From UBA2988 sp965237965 (GTDB taxonomy: Bacteria > Gemmatimonadota > Gemmatimonadetes > Longimicrobiales > Gaopeijiaceae), in NCBI GenBank assembly GCA_965237965.1, contig CBDEGT010000001.1:434001-498000 (forward strand): a stretch of 64,000 nucleotides of DNA. Direction: 5' to 3'. Positions 25,091 through 34,370 of the stretch are shown here, one piece after another (position 1 is the stretch's first letter; each line of letters begins with the position of its first letter). The notes under the pieces are model-generated. The model was not told where the DNA came from, did not search any database, and saw only the letters and a list, made by a program, of their open reading frames with translations. Position numbers and translations under genes: made by a program.

Positions 25091-26427
25091 ACACGCGCGG
25101 GGCTCGCGCCGTCGGGTTGCTGGGGCTGACGGCGTTGGCCTGTGCCCGGCTGGGGACCCCCGCCGGCGGGCCCCAGGACCAGAGGCCGCCCGTGGTGATC
25201 CAGGCTGAACCCGCGCCTCGGGCGATCGTGGCGGACCCATCCACTCGGGTGCGCTTCCGGTTCAGCGAGCGGATCAGCGAGCGGCCCGCCCGGGGGACGC
25301 TGGACGACGCCGTCGTGGTATCGCCCGCCACCGGTGCCGTACGTGTCGATCACGGACGCGAGACGCTCGACGTGGCGGTCGAGGGCGGATTCCGCCCCGG
25401 TCTCGTCTACCGCGTGACGGTGCTGCCGGTGATCGAGGACTTGTTCGGGAACGAGATGACCGACCCCTTCGAGCTGGTGTTCTCGACCGGTGCCGAACTC
25501 ACCGAGAACGCCATCGCCGGGCAGGTGCTCGACCGTATCAACGGCGAACCGGTGCCGGACGCTGTAGTCCTGCTGCACCCGACCGCTCCGGTCCCCGACA
25601 CCCTCGTCCACCTCGCCCGGAGTGACGACGAGGGGCTCTTCTTCTTCCGTTACGTCCCTGAGGGTCGGTACAGCATGGTCGCGTTCCAGGACCGCAATCG
25701 TGACCTCGTCACCGATCCGTCCGAGCCGAACGGGCGCCGCGGCGTGCTGATCACTCCCGAGGACACCTTGATCGTTGACGTCGCGGTGCTCGAGCCGGAT
25801 ACGTCCGCTGCCGAGTTGTTGCGAGTGGAGGTCGAGGATTCGACCACGCTCCGTCTGATCTTCAGCGACTATCTCGATCCGGAGAGCGAGGGCCGAGTCT
25901 CTGCGGGGCTCGTCGAACCGGACGGCGGAGCGGCGCCGGCGGTGACCCGAATGCTACATCCCGTCGCGTGGGACGCATTACGCGATTCGATCGCGGCGGC
26001 GGCCGACAGCGCGGCTCCGGCCGACGCGCCAGCGAGCCGCGTCCCCGGTCCGGGCCAGACCGTGAGCGTCCCTGGTCAGGAGCGCGGTGGGCTTCCAGCA
26101 GGGGTTCCGCTTCCCCGTCGGGAGTTGATCGCGGTCCTGGCCGGCCCGCTCGAGATCGATCGGACGTACGAGGTGACCACGACGACCGTGGTGAACATCA
26201 ACGGCGTCCTGCTCGGAGGTGGGCAGGCCTCCGTGATGCGTCGGCCGGCGCCGATTCCCGCGGTCGATTCGACCGTCGTGTCGGACGAGGAGCCCGGGAC
26301 CGGCGTGCTGCCCCCCGACACGATCTCCCTTGCCCCCGACACAGTTACCCTACCACCGGACCTGCCTCCCCCGTCCCCGGACACGGTCGTTGCACCCCCT
26401 GACAGCGTCGGGACGCCGCGTGGGTAG
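25087..26427 (+). CDS. Lipoprotein with SbsA-type Ig-like domain
   Basis: A 446-residue exported protein. A TTG start overlaps the valS stop (TTGA). The signal peptide AVGLLGLTALACARLG carries a lipobox ending in Cys19 (LTALAC), so it should be lipidated. Residues 35-140 form a Big_5/SbsA Ig-like domain (PAPRAIVADPSTRVRFRFSE, TVLPVIEDLFGNEMTDPFE), followed by a carboxypeptidase-regulatory-like segment (GQVLDRINGEPVPDAVVLL, FFFRYVPEGRYSMVAF). The C-terminal ~50 residues are Pro/Asp/Thr-rich low-complexity sequence. Proteins of this build occur widely in Bacteroidota and Gemmatimonadota envelopes; function is unknown. The next gene starts inside its last codons. Confidence 0.8.
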   Translation: MNTRGARAVGLLGLTALACARLGTPAGGPQDQRPPVVIQAEPAPRAIVADPSTRVRFRFSERISERPARGTLDDAVVVSPATGAVRVDHGRETLDVAVEGGFRPGLVYRVTVLPVIEDLFGNEMTDPFELVFSTGAELTENAIAGQVLDRINGEPVPDAVVLLHPTAPVPDTLVHLARSDDEGLFFFRYVPEGRYSMVAFQDRNRDLVTDPSEPNGRRGVLITPEDTLIVDVAVLEPDTSAAELLRVEVEDSTTLRLIFSDYLDPESEGRVSAGLVEPDGGAAPAVTRMLHPVAWDALRDSIAAAADSAAPADAPASRVPGPGQTVSVPGQERGGLPAGVPLPRRELIAVLAGPLEIDRTYEVTTTTVVNINGVLLGGGQASVMRRPAPIPAVDSTVVSDEEPGTGVLPPDTISLAPDTVTLPPDLPPPSPDTVVAPPDSVGTPRG

Positions 26428-27007
26428 ACCCGGCCGACCGGTGGCCTTCCTGGACCGGGATGGCACGGTGATCCACGATCCGCACTACCTGGCCGATCCT
26501 GAGCGGGTTGAACTCATCCCGGGGGCGGCCGGCGCGATCCGGCGCCTGCGCGAGGCCGGACTGGCCGTCGTGCTCGTTACGAATCAGTCCGGGATCGCGC
26601 GCGGACTCTATACGGAGGCGGAGTACCACGCGGTCGCCGCGCGCGTCATCTACGTTCTCGGCGATGCCGGCGCGGCCGTGGACGCGACGTACTACTGTCC
26701 CCACCACCCCGATGTCGACGGGGCCTGCGATTGCCGGAAGCCCGCCACGGGTCTCTACCGAAGGGCCGCGCGGGAGCACGACCTCGACCTGGGCGACTCG
26801 TACTGCGTGGGCGACAAGCTGACCGACGTGCTGCCTGCGCGCTCCATGGGGGGTCAGGGGATCCTGGTGCGTACCGGCTTTGGGGCTGCCGGGGAGGCCT
26901 CGCTGCCGTCCGGCTTTCTGGCTGCGGACGACCTCGCCGCCGCGGTGGAGCTGATTCTGCGCGATCGGCGGCTGCGGGCCGTCAACCGCGGATGGGCCGC
27001 GCCATAG
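26420..27007 (+). CDS. gmhB: D-glycero-D-manno-heptose 1,7-bisphosphate 7-phosphatase (HAD family)
   Basis: A 195-residue HAD-superfamily phosphatase of lipopolysaccharide heptose synthesis. Motif I is FLDRDGTV (residues 10-17), motif II is LVTNQSGIARG, and the GmhB-type zinc loop CPHHPDVDGACDCRKP is complete; motif III/IV is YCVGDKLTDVLPA. The GTG at 26420 overlaps the lipoprotein stop and puts the first Asp at the usual place; the frame upstream to 26330 is unrelated. Histidinol-phosphatase of HisB type shares motifs, but the zinc loop with the short length favours GmhB. Confidence 0.85.
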   Translation: MGRPGRPVAFLDRDGTVIHDPHYLADPERVELIPGAAGAIRRLREAGLAVVLVTNQSGIARGLYTEAEYHAVAARVIYVLGDAGAAVDATYYCPHHPDVDGACDCRKPATGLYRRAAREHDLDLGDSYCVGDKLTDVLPARSMGGQGILVRTGFGAAGEASLPSGFLAADDLAAAVELILRDRRLRAVNRGWAAP

Positions 27008-27186
27008 TCGGCGGGCTCCCGTTGACCGTCGGATCGGCTTTCGGATACCTTCCGGAACCAGCGAAAATGAGGAACGATCGGGTTTCCTTCGGGTAGCGAA
27101 TAACAGTCCGAACCTACTTTCGAGCATTCGCCCTTCGGCGCCTGCCCCAGCGGGCCGGAGTCGCCCAGGGCCGGAGCAAAGATCAG

Positions 27187-27516
27187 ATGCAGATAATCCT
27201 GACGCCCACCGCCGTGAGCAAGGTGAACGAGTTCATGACGGAACAGGGCACCGCCCAGGACGCGGGGCTCCGCGTCGCCGTCCTTCCCGGAGGCTGCTCC
27301 GGGTTCCAGTACGGACTGAACATCGAAGACTCGCCCGAAGGTGACGACGAGGTGCTCGACATCGCCGGCGTTAAGGTGTTCGTCGATCCGTTCAGCGCCC
27401 AATACCTGCAGGGCATCGAGATCGACTATGTGTCGACCATGATGGGATCGGGGTTCTCGTTCCGTAACCCGAACGCCAGCGGCGGCTGCGGGTGCGGTAG
27501 CTCCTTCACCGTCTGA
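27187..27516 (+). CDS. erpA: Iron-sulfur cluster insertion protein (HesB/IscA/ErpA family)
   Basis: A 109-residue A-type carrier that delivers Fe-S clusters to apo-enzymes. The three conserved cysteines are present: C37 in PGGCSGFQYG and C101/C103 in GGCGCGSSF. Length and the IILTPTAVSKVNEFM start are typical. It stands 180 bp after gmhB, a gap without a gene, and 40 bp before nadA, whose product is an Fe-S enzyme, so the placement makes functional sense. Whether it is ErpA or IscA cannot be decided from sequence alone. Confidence 0.88.
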   Translation: MQIILTPTAVSKVNEFMTEQGTAQDAGLRVAVLPGGCSGFQYGLNIEDSPEGDDEVLDIAGVKVFVDPFSAQYLQGIEIDYVSTMMGSGFSFRNPNASGGCGCGSSFTV

Positions 27517-27556
27517 CTTCGGCGGGGCCGGCGCCCCCCTCGAGCACACCAGGTCG

Positions 27557-28591
27557 ATGAGCCGAGTCCTCGAAATCCTTCCCACCCCGCTCGACTACTC
27601 CGCTCTGCCCAGGGAGGAGCTCGAAGAGCGCATTCTTGCGCGCAAGCGGGACCTGAACGCCGTCATCCTGGGTCATAACTATCAGCGGGTCGAGATCCAG
27701 GGCGTGAGTGATTTCCTGGGCGACTCCCTGGGGCTGTCGCAGGAGGCGGCCGGCACCGACGCGGACGTGATCGTCTTCTGTGGCGTGCACTTCATGGCCG
27801 AGACGGCCAAGGTGCTCTCGCCCGAGAAGCGCGTCCTGATGCCCGACCCCAGGGCCGGCTGCCCGATGGCGGATTTCGTGACGGGCGACGCCCTCCGTCG
27901 TCTCAAGGCAGAACACCCCGGTGCGGCGGTGGTCGCCTACGTGAATTCGACCGCGGAGGTGAAGGCGGAATCCGATGTCTGCTGCACGTCGTCAAACGCG
28001 GTGCAGGTCGTCGAGTCGATCCCGAGCGATCAGCCCATCATCTTCGTGCCCGACCGCAACCTCGCCCGCTACATGGTGGAGCGCACGGGTCGGGACAACG
28101 TGATCGCCTGGGACGGCTACTGCTACGTGCACGACGACATGGTGCTGGTCGAGCTCGACGGTGCCCGCAAGGCCCATCCGAGCGCCAAAGTCGTGGTGCA
28201 CCCGGAAGCGCGGAAGGATCTCCTCGACCGGGCCGACTTCGTCACCTCCACGTCCGGAATGGTCAGGCTGGCCGAGGAGTACGACGAGCTGATCATCGGC
28301 ACCGAACGCGGATTGGTCGACGGTCTTGCCCAGGTGCACCCGGAGAAGACCTTCGTTCCGCTTTCCGGCGCCGCCATCTGCGGCAACATGAAGCTCAACA
28401 CGCTGGCCAAGCTGGCGTGGAGTCTGGAGCACGGGCGGCATGAGGTCGTGCTGGACGAAGCCGTGCGAGTGCGAGCGGAGCGGGCGCTCCGTCGCATGCT
28501 CGAGTTGTCCGGCGGTTGGCGTGCCCCGACGGAGGACGAGCGGCGGCTCGAGGAGGCCGGTCTCGGAAAGTCCGGCTGCGGGTGCGCCTGA
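27557..28591 (+). CDS. nadA: Quinolinate synthase
   Basis: A 344-residue [4Fe-4S] enzyme that condenses iminoaspartate with dihydroxyacetone phosphate in NAD synthesis. Key segments are ILGHNYQ (residues 38-43), FCGVHFMAETAKVLSPEK with a cluster Cys near 75, VAYVNSTAEVKAESDVCCTS with another near 145, and GNMKLNTLAKL near the end; the C-terminus finishes KSGCGCA. The length fits the long-chain form. nadB and nadC are not in the window. The upstream Fe-S carrier gene is a sensible partner. Confidence 0.93.
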   Translation: MSRVLEILPTPLDYSALPREELEERILARKRDLNAVILGHNYQRVEIQGVSDFLGDSLGLSQEAAGTDADVIVFCGVHFMAETAKVLSPEKRVLMPDPRAGCPMADFVTGDALRRLKAEHPGAAVVAYVNSTAEVKAESDVCCTSSNAVQVVESIPSDQPIIFVPDRNLARYMVERTGRDNVIAWDGYCYVHDDMVLVELDGARKAHPSAKVVVHPEARKDLLDRADFVTSTSGMVRLAEEYDELIIGTERGLVDGLAQVHPEKTFVPLSGAAICGNMKLNTLAKLAWSLEHGRHEVVLDEAVRVRAERALRRMLELSGGWRAPTEDERRLEEAGLGKSGCGCA

Positions 28592-28610
28592 CGACCCACC
28601 GGACGCCGGC

Positions 28611-29264
28611 GTGAGGGTCCATGCCTTTTTGGGCGGACCCTTCGGGCAGAACGGCTACCTGGCGGTCTGCGAGGAGACGAACGAGGCGGTCGTGGTGGAC
28701 CCCGGGGGTGGCGCTCCCGGCATGGTGGAGCATTTGCGCCGAGCCGCGATCGAGCCCGCGGCCATCCTGCTAACGCACGCGCACCTCGACCACATTGAAG
28801 GCATCGCCGACGTCCGTGCGGCCTTCCCGACGGTCCCGATCTACCTGCACCCGGCCGACCGACCGCTCTATGATGCCGTGCCCCGTCAGGCTGCGGCGTT
28901 CGGTCTGCCTCCGTTCGAGGTCCCGCCCTGCGATCACGCTTTGGCGGCCGGACAGCGCTTTGCGTTCGGGCCGTGCTCGTTCGAGGTCCGACATACCCCG
29001 GGCCATTCACCCGGGCACGTCATCCTGTACGCCGCGGACACCGGGTTGGCTCTGGTCGGCGACGTAGTCTTCGCGGGCTCCATCGGGCGCACGGACTTGC
29101 CCGGAGGCGACTTCCGCACGCTGATCGAGTCGATCCGGCGCGAGGTGCTCACCCTGCCGCCGGACACGCGGCTCCTTTCTGGGCACGGGCCCGAGACCAC
29201 GGTAGCATGGGAGGCGCGTCACAATCCGTTCCTGATCCCACACTACGGCGGCGAACTCGCGTGA
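28611..29264 (+). CDS. Glyoxalase II-like metallo-beta-lactamase hydrolase
   Basis: A 217-residue MBL-fold hydrolase of the YcbL/glyoxalase II type. The binuclear metal motif is THAHLDHIEG near residue 55, with later ligands in RHTPGHSPGHV, VGDVVFAGSIGRTDLPGG and LLSGHGPETT. The GTG at 28611 gives VRVHAFLGGPFGQNGYL, a normal start for the family; the longer frame from 28440 overlaps nadA in another phase. Its stop TGA overlaps the purN start (GTGA). The likely role is thioester (for example S-lactoylglutathione-like) hydrolysis; the exact substrate is unknown. Confidence 0.85.
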   Translation: MRVHAFLGGPFGQNGYLAVCEETNEAVVVDPGGGAPGMVEHLRRAAIEPAAILLTHAHLDHIEGIADVRAAFPTVPIYLHPADRPLYDAVPRQAAAFGLPPFEVPPCDHALAAGQRFAFGPCSFEVRHTPGHSPGHVILYAADTGLALVGDVVFAGSIGRTDLPGGDFRTLIESIRREVLTLPPDTRLLSGHGPETTVAWEARHNPFLIPHYGGELA

Positions 29265-29947
29265 ACGCCGCCGTCTTCGCGTCGGGTACGGGGTCCAACT
29301 TCCAGGCCTTGCTCGACCGTGAGGTAGAGGGAGCGCGCTGGCGCACGCGCCTGCTCGTCGTGGACCGCAAGGAGATCGGCGCGATTCGACGCGCTGAACG
29401 CGCGGGTGTCGCAGTGTGCCACATGCCCGTGTCCGGACGCGACCCCGCCGAGCTCGGTGCAGCGACCCTCGCCGTGCTCCGTGCGGCGGAGGTCGAGGTG
29501 ATCTTCCTGGCCGGCTATCTCCGGCTCGTTCCGAACGTCGTCGTCACTGCCTTCCGCCGTCGGATCGTGAATGTCCACCCTGCGCTCCTGCCGGGGTTCG
29601 GAGGGAAGGGGATGTGGGGTCGAGCGGTTCACGAGGCCGTGCTCCGTTCGGGTGCTCGTCTGACGGGAGTGACGGTACACTTCGTGGACGAGCGTTACGA
29701 CCAGGGTTCGATTCTGGCGCAGTGGCCCGTTCCCGTCCGTGCAGAGGATGATCCCGATACGCTGGCGGCGCGCGTGCTCCGGATCGAGCACCTGCTCTAT
29801 CCGCTCGCAGCACAGCATCTCTGCCGTGCCCTTGCGGCCGGGGAGGAGCCGGCCCCTCTTGCGGCCCCCGGCGATGCTTTTTCGCTGAACGAGGGGGAGT
29901 CCTCGTCCCTCGTCCAACTTTTTCAGGGAGCGTTCAGGACTCGATGA
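29261..29947 (+). CDS. purN: Phosphoribosylglycinamide formyltransferase
   Basis: A 228-residue enzyme for the third step of purine synthesis, transferring a formyl group from 10-formyltetrahydrofolate to GAR. The N-terminal FASGTGSNFQALLD binds the ribose phosphate, AGYLRLVP and NVHPALLPGFGGKG hold the catalytic Asn/His pair, and VHFVDERYDQGSILAQ contains the catalytic Asp region. The C-terminal ~20 residues are a short extension. It starts with GTGA overlapping the MBL stop and ends with ATGA overlapping purH, so the genes are tightly coupled, matching consecutive folate-dependent steps in the purine pathway. Confidence 0.93.
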   Translation: MNAAVFASGTGSNFQALLDREVEGARWRTRLLVVDRKEIGAIRRAERAGVAVCHMPVSGRDPAELGAATLAVLRAAEVEVIFLAGYLRLVPNVVVTAFRRRIVNVHPALLPGFGGKGMWGRAVHEAVLRSGARLTGVTVHFVDERYDQGSILAQWPVPVRAEDDPDTLAARVLRIEHLLYPLAAQHLCRALAAGEEPAPLAAPGDAFSLNEGESSSLVQLFQGAFRTR

Positions 29948-31569
29948 CCATGACGCGCCGGGCTCTCCTCAGTGTGTCGGACAAGACGGGGATCGTGGAG
30001 CTGGGGAGGGCGCTGGTCGAGCGCGGCTGGGAGCTGCTCTCGACGGGTGGGACCGCGAGGACCCTGCGCGAGGCAGGACTCCGGGTGACCGACGTGACCG
30101 AGGTCACCGGGCACGCCGAGATGATGGAAGGGCGCGTCAAGACGCTCCATCCCGCCGTCCACGCTGGGCTGCTCGCACGGCGCGATCGGCCCGACGACCT
30201 GGCCGCGTTGGAGGAGCATGGCTATCGCACGATCGATCTGGTCGCGGTCAACCTGTACCCCTTTCGCGAGACAGTCGCCCAAGGAGGGGTGACTGTCTCG
30301 AAAGCCATGGACAAGGTGGACATCGGTGGGCCGACGATGATCCGCGCTGCCGCCAAGAGCCACCGTGACGTCTGGGTGGTCGTGGAACCGACGGACTATC
30401 CGCGGGTGGTGACCGCGCTGGATTCGGCCGCGTCAACGGGCGGCGACGGGGACTCCCTCCGACGCGAGTTGGCGGCCAAGGTCTTCCGTCACATCAGCGG
30501 CTACGACGCCGCCATTGCGGACTACCTCGAGGAGCAGGACAGCGCGCGTGGACCTGACGAGAAGGGGGCCGATCATCTCGGCGAGTGCTTCCGGGCGTCG
30601 CTCCGACGCAAGCAGGCTCTCCGCTACGGTGAGAACCCCGACCAGGTGGCCGCCTTCTACTCGTACCCGGGCGAGCCCGTCGGTCTGGCGGGCCTCGAGC
30701 AGCTCCAGGGGAAGGAGCTGTCGTACAACAATTACCTCGATCTCGACGGGGCTCTTCTCTGTCTCGCGCCGTTCGCGTTCTCGACCCGTCCCGCGGTGTG
30801 CATCGTCAAGCACACGACGCCGTGCGGCCTGGCGGTGGCCGACACCCTGCTCGGCGCGTACCGGAGCGCGCTAGCGACCGATCCGATGAGCGCGTTCGGC
30901 TCGGTGATTGCAGTGAATCGACGCGTGGACCCTGAGACCGCGGAGGCCCTGAGCGAGCTGTTCGTGGAGTGCATCGTGGCTCCGGGCTTCGACGACGGCG
31001 CGCGCGCCGCGCTCCAACGCAAGAAAAACCTCCGACTGCTCACCTATCCAGGCGACCCGGAGCCGTTTCTCGCCGAGCACGGATGCCGGCCCCTCCGGCT
31101 CTCCTATAGGAGCGTATACGGAGGCCTGCTCGTGCAGTCGTCGCCCACGCCGCCCTTCTACGGTAGAGAGGACGCCGCGTGGAAGGTGGTCACCCGTCGT
31201 GCACCGGAAGCCGCTGAGCTGGACGACCTACGCTTCGCCGGGGCCGCCGTCTTCGGGGTCAAGTCGAACGCGATCGTGCTCGCGCACCAGGGGGCCACGC
31301 TGGGGATCGGCGCCGGCCAGATGAGCCGCGTCGACTCTTCGAGGCTGGCTGTGCAGAAGGCCGCTGATGCCGGGCTCTCGCTCCAGGGAGCAGTCCTCGC
31401 TTCGGATGCGTTCTTTCCCTTCCGGGATGGTGTTGATGCGGCGGCCGCGGCCGGGGTGCGAGCGATCGTCCAGCCGGGTGGATCCGTGCGGGACGAAGAG
31501 GTGGTCGGAGCCGCCGACGAGCACGGAGTCACGATGGTATTCACCGGGCGGCGGCTTTTCCGGCACTGA
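29944..31569 (+). CDS. purH: Bifunctional AICAR transformylase / IMP cyclohydrolase
   Basis: A 541-residue enzyme for the last two steps of IMP synthesis. The N-terminal MGS-like IMP cyclohydrolase domain (RALLSVSDKTGIVELGRAL, LLSTGGTARTLREAGL, GRVKTLHPAVHAGLL) covers about residues 1-140; the rest is the AICAR formyltransferase with LRYGENPDQ, KHTTPCGLAVAD and the GAGQMSRVDS region. It overlaps purN by four bases (ATGA); a second ATG at 29950 is an alternative. Length is normal. It closes the coupled series that begins at 28611. Confidence 0.95.
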   Translation: MTMTRRALLSVSDKTGIVELGRALVERGWELLSTGGTARTLREAGLRVTDVTEVTGHAEMMEGRVKTLHPAVHAGLLARRDRPDDLAALEEHGYRTIDLVAVNLYPFRETVAQGGVTVSKAMDKVDIGGPTMIRAAAKSHRDVWVVVEPTDYPRVVTALDSAASTGGDGDSLRRELAAKVFRHISGYDAAIADYLEEQDSARGPDEKGADHLGECFRASLRRKQALRYGENPDQVAAFYSYPGEPVGLAGLEQLQGKELSYNNYLDLDGALLCLAPFAFSTRPAVCIVKHTTPCGLAVADTLLGAYRSALATDPMSAFGSVIAVNRRVDPETAEALSELFVECIVAPGFDDGARAALQRKKNLRLLTYPGDPEPFLAEHGCRPLRLSYRSVYGGLLVQSSPTPPFYGREDAAWKVVTRRAPEAAELDDLRFAGAAVFGVKSNAIVLAHQGATLGIGAGQMSRVDSSRLAVQKAADAGLSLQGAVLASDAFFPFRDGVDAAAAAGVRAIVQPGGSVRDEEVVGAADEHGVTMVFTGRRLFRH

Positions 31570-31673
31570 TCGGTGCGGCTCCAGGCTCTTTCCAAGCCCC
31601 AGCTTCTCGCCGAGGTCGCGCGGACCAACCACATCGTGCCGCCTCGGAGCCGGTAGGGGCAATTGACCGCAAC

Positions 31674-32081
31674 GTGATTCACCATCTCGAAATCAAGACC
31701 CGGACCAAGGGTCTTCACGAAATCACGGAGAAGGTGCAGGAGGTCGTGGCCGCGAGCGAGTTCGACGAGGGTTTGTGCACGGTCATGATCCGGCACACCT
31801 CGGCCAGCCTGACCATCCAAGAGAACGCCGACCCGTCGGCGCGACGGGACCTCGAGGATTGGCTGGAACGCCACGTTCCCGAGGCCGATCCCCACTTCAC
31901 CCACACGCTGGAAGGTGCCGACGACATGCCGTCCCACATCCGCGCGGCGCTCACCGCGACCACGCCGTCGATCCCCTTCCAGCAAAGCAGGCTCGCGCTG
32001 GGTAGCTGGCAGGGGATCTACCTTTGGGAGCACCGCAGGCGCGGGTCCGTACGGCGTCTGGTCGTGCACGTCGGCTGTTGA
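31674..32081 (+). CDS. YjbQ/UPF0047 family protein
   Basis: A 135-residue protein of the UPF0047 family, reported to have weak thiamine-phosphate synthase activity. Conserved elements: TVMIRHTSASLTIQENADP (residues 36-54), ADPHFTHTLEGADDMPSHI, and the end LGSWQGIYLWEHRRRG. These carry the histidines thought to form the metal/active site. A GTG start is used. It is separated from purH by about 100 bp. Function in the cell is not known with confidence. Confidence 0.9.
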   Translation: MIHHLEIKTRTKGLHEITEKVQEVVAASEFDEGLCTVMIRHTSASLTIQENADPSARRDLEDWLERHVPEADPHFTHTLEGADDMPSHIRAALTATTPSIPFQQSRLALGSWQGIYLWEHRRRGSVRRLVVHVGC

Positions 32082-32258
32082 TGCTCGAGTGCGCGCCGGA
32101 GGGCTCGACCAGGGCGTCGCCCCTCTCCTTCTCGACGGCGTGGTCAAGGCGGTGATCGTCGCGAGCCTCACGGTAGCCGCCTGGCGCGGTGTGGGCGGGC
32201 TCCTGGCGCTCGCGACTCGAGCCGAGCGATCGGCCCGCGGGGATGATAAGTTGCCGCC

Positions 32259-33812
32259 ATGAGGGCCCCGAACCACGTCCAGCTGTTGGATACGACCCTG
32301 CGGGACGGCGAGCAGACCCGTCACGTCTCGTTCTCGACGTCGGAGAAGGTGAGCATCGCCGAGGCGTTACTCGATTCATTGCATGTCGATCGGATCGAGG
32401 TAGCGTCGGCCGCCGTTTCCGAGGGCGAGAAGGAGGCTGTGGTGAGGATCACGGAATGGGCGGCATCCAAGGGCTACGCCGACCGGGTGGAGGTCCTCGG
32501 GTTCGTGGACGGCCGGCGCAGTGCCGCTTGGATCGCGTCCACCGGCGCGCGCGTGATGAACCTGCTGACAAAAGGAAGCGAGCGGCACTGCCGCACCCAA
32601 CTCAGGCGCGCGCTGTCGGAGCATCTGGACGACATCCGGAGCACCGTCGCAAACGCGCTGGACGCAGGGCTGCGGGTGAACGTGTATCTGGAGGACTGGT
32701 CGGGCGGGTACCGCGACAGCCCCGACTACGTGTACGCGCTCGTCGAGGGGTTGCAGGGGATCGGCTTGGCGCATGTCATGCTGCCCGACACGTTGGGCAT
32801 CATGACGCCGGAGGACGTGTACACGGCCATCTCGGACATGATGTCTCGCTTCCCCGAACAGACCTTTGATTTCCATCCCCACGACGACTACGGCCTCGCC
32901 ACCGCCAACGCGATGGCGGCCGTGCGCGCAGGCGTACGCACGATCCACTGCACCGTCAATTGCCTGGGTGAGCGCGCGGGTAACGTCTCACTTGCGGAGG
33001 TCGAGGTCGTACTGCGCGACAAGCTGGGCATGACGCTGTCGATCGACGAGGCCCGTATCATCGATCTCAGTGAGATGGTCGAGAGCTTCTCGGGCAAGTG
33101 GGTGGCGGACAACACACCGGTGATTGGCGCTGATGTCTTCACGCAGACCAGCGGCATCCATGCTGACGGGGACCGCAAGGGCGATCTGTACCAGACACTA
33201 CTGAGCCCGGAGCGCTTCGGCCGCAAGCGCACCTATGCCCTCGGAAAGATGAGCGGCAAGGCATCACTGGAGACCAACCTGGAGACGCTGGGAATCCACC
33301 TTACCGCTGAGGAGCGCGCGAAGGTGCTCGAGCGAATCGTGAAGCTGGGCGATTCCAAGGCGAGCATCACGCTAGAGGATCTGCCGTTCATCATCGCCGA
33401 TGTGCTGGAAACCAAGGACTACGAGCAGATCGAGCTCCTCAGCTGCTCGGTCACGAGTGGGCTCGACCATGAGTCGACGGTGAGTCTCGAGACCAGGGTG
33501 AACGGCGAAACCCTCTCCGCGTCCGGATCGGGTAACGGCGGGTTCGATGCGTTCATCGACGCCATACGCAAGGTGCTCCCTGCCTCGCTAGACTTCCCCG
33601 ATCTGATCGACTATGAGCTGCGGATTCCCAAGGGAGGTAGCCCGAGCGCGCTCACCGAGGTGCTCATCACCTGGGAGGATGGCGGGCGTACGTTCAGGAC
33701 GCGGGGAGTTCATGCCAACCAGGTTTTCGCGGGCATTGCCGCGACGTTGCGGATGCTGAACATCAGGCTCCACCAGGACGCCGAGAAGTGGGAGGAAGTC
33801 GCGCGTTCGTGA
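32259..33812 (+). CDS. LeuA/CimA-type 2-isopropylmalate or citramalate synthase
   Basis: A 517-residue Claisen-type acyltransferase of the DRE-TIM superfamily. The N-terminal barrel has DTTLRDGEQT (residues 10-19), the metal-binding HPH near residues 206-208 (DFHPHDDYGLATANAM) and GERAGNVSLAEV; GIHADGD carries a further catalytic His. The C-terminal ~120 residues form the LeuA-type allosteric dimer domain. Enzymes of this type start leucine synthesis (from 2-oxoisovalerate) or make citramalate for isoleucine from pyruvate; sequence alone does not say which. It follows yjbQ after about 180 bp and is the last intact gene of the housekeeping block. Confidence 0.88.
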   Translation: MRAPNHVQLLDTTLRDGEQTRHVSFSTSEKVSIAEALLDSLHVDRIEVASAAVSEGEKEAVVRITEWAASKGYADRVEVLGFVDGRRSAAWIASTGARVMNLLTKGSERHCRTQLRRALSEHLDDIRSTVANALDAGLRVNVYLEDWSGGYRDSPDYVYALVEGLQGIGLAHVMLPDTLGIMTPEDVYTAISDMMSRFPEQTFDFHPHDDYGLATANAMAAVRAGVRTIHCTVNCLGERAGNVSLAEVEVVLRDKLGMTLSIDEARIIDLSEMVESFSGKWVADNTPVIGADVFTQTSGIHADGDRKGDLYQTLLSPERFGRKRTYALGKMSGKASLETNLETLGIHLTAEERAKVLERIVKLGDSKASITLEDLPFIIADVLETKDYEQIELLSCSVTSGLDHESTVSLETRVNGETLSASGSGNGGFDAFIDAIRKVLPASLDFPDLIDYELRIPKGGSPSALTEVLITWEDGGRTFRTRGVHANQVFAGIAATLRMLNIRLHQDAEKWEEVARS

Positions 33813-34370
33813 TGGTGAGCGTGCAGTAGACCCGCCGGACGCTCCTGACTGTGTGCTGCGTCCACGTACGCCGAACTCAGACACTCAGAAAGGAGCTTCA
33901 CCAGTGCAAGACTTTGTGACCAGGGAATGCGATGTGCTCCACCCCCTCCAAAACCACGTGCGCCTAGCGCATAACCCTCCTTCTATGGGGCAGGGGGTCA
34001 AGCGACACGTCCCCATTACGCCGTCCGCCCATGGGTTGGGCCGCCGACGTCCACGCGACTTGGATCGCCTGGTCGACGTTCAGGGTGGGGAGGGGCTCGC
34101 TCGTCAGGTTCCGATCGCGGTCCGGAAGACTCTTACAGCCGTGACGTTCTCCACCAGGAGGCGGGAACCATCCTTCTATCTGGGACTCTGTGGCCCATTG
34201 CTTCGTTCGGCTCTCCAGGGGGGCATAGCCTATGATGAGGGACTCGGGCTTGTAGACCCAGCCCATGGGGGCTATGGATGCTCTCCCCTCTAACCGGTTT
34301 GCCTCCGGTTCGTCGGACCCGGCATCGTGAGCCGCACCATTCACGCTGTGCGCGTCGACTCCGGGCCTGG
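33813..34370. other. Region between the synthase gene and IS110, with a cut-off gene start
   Basis: AGAAAGGAG followed 7 bases later by a GTG at 33904 (VQDFVTRECDVLHPLQNH) looks like the genuine start of a gene that was cut by the incoming IS110 after some 20 codons; I cannot name it. The remainder up to 34370 appears to be the untranslated flank of the insertion sequence. Confidence 0.35.
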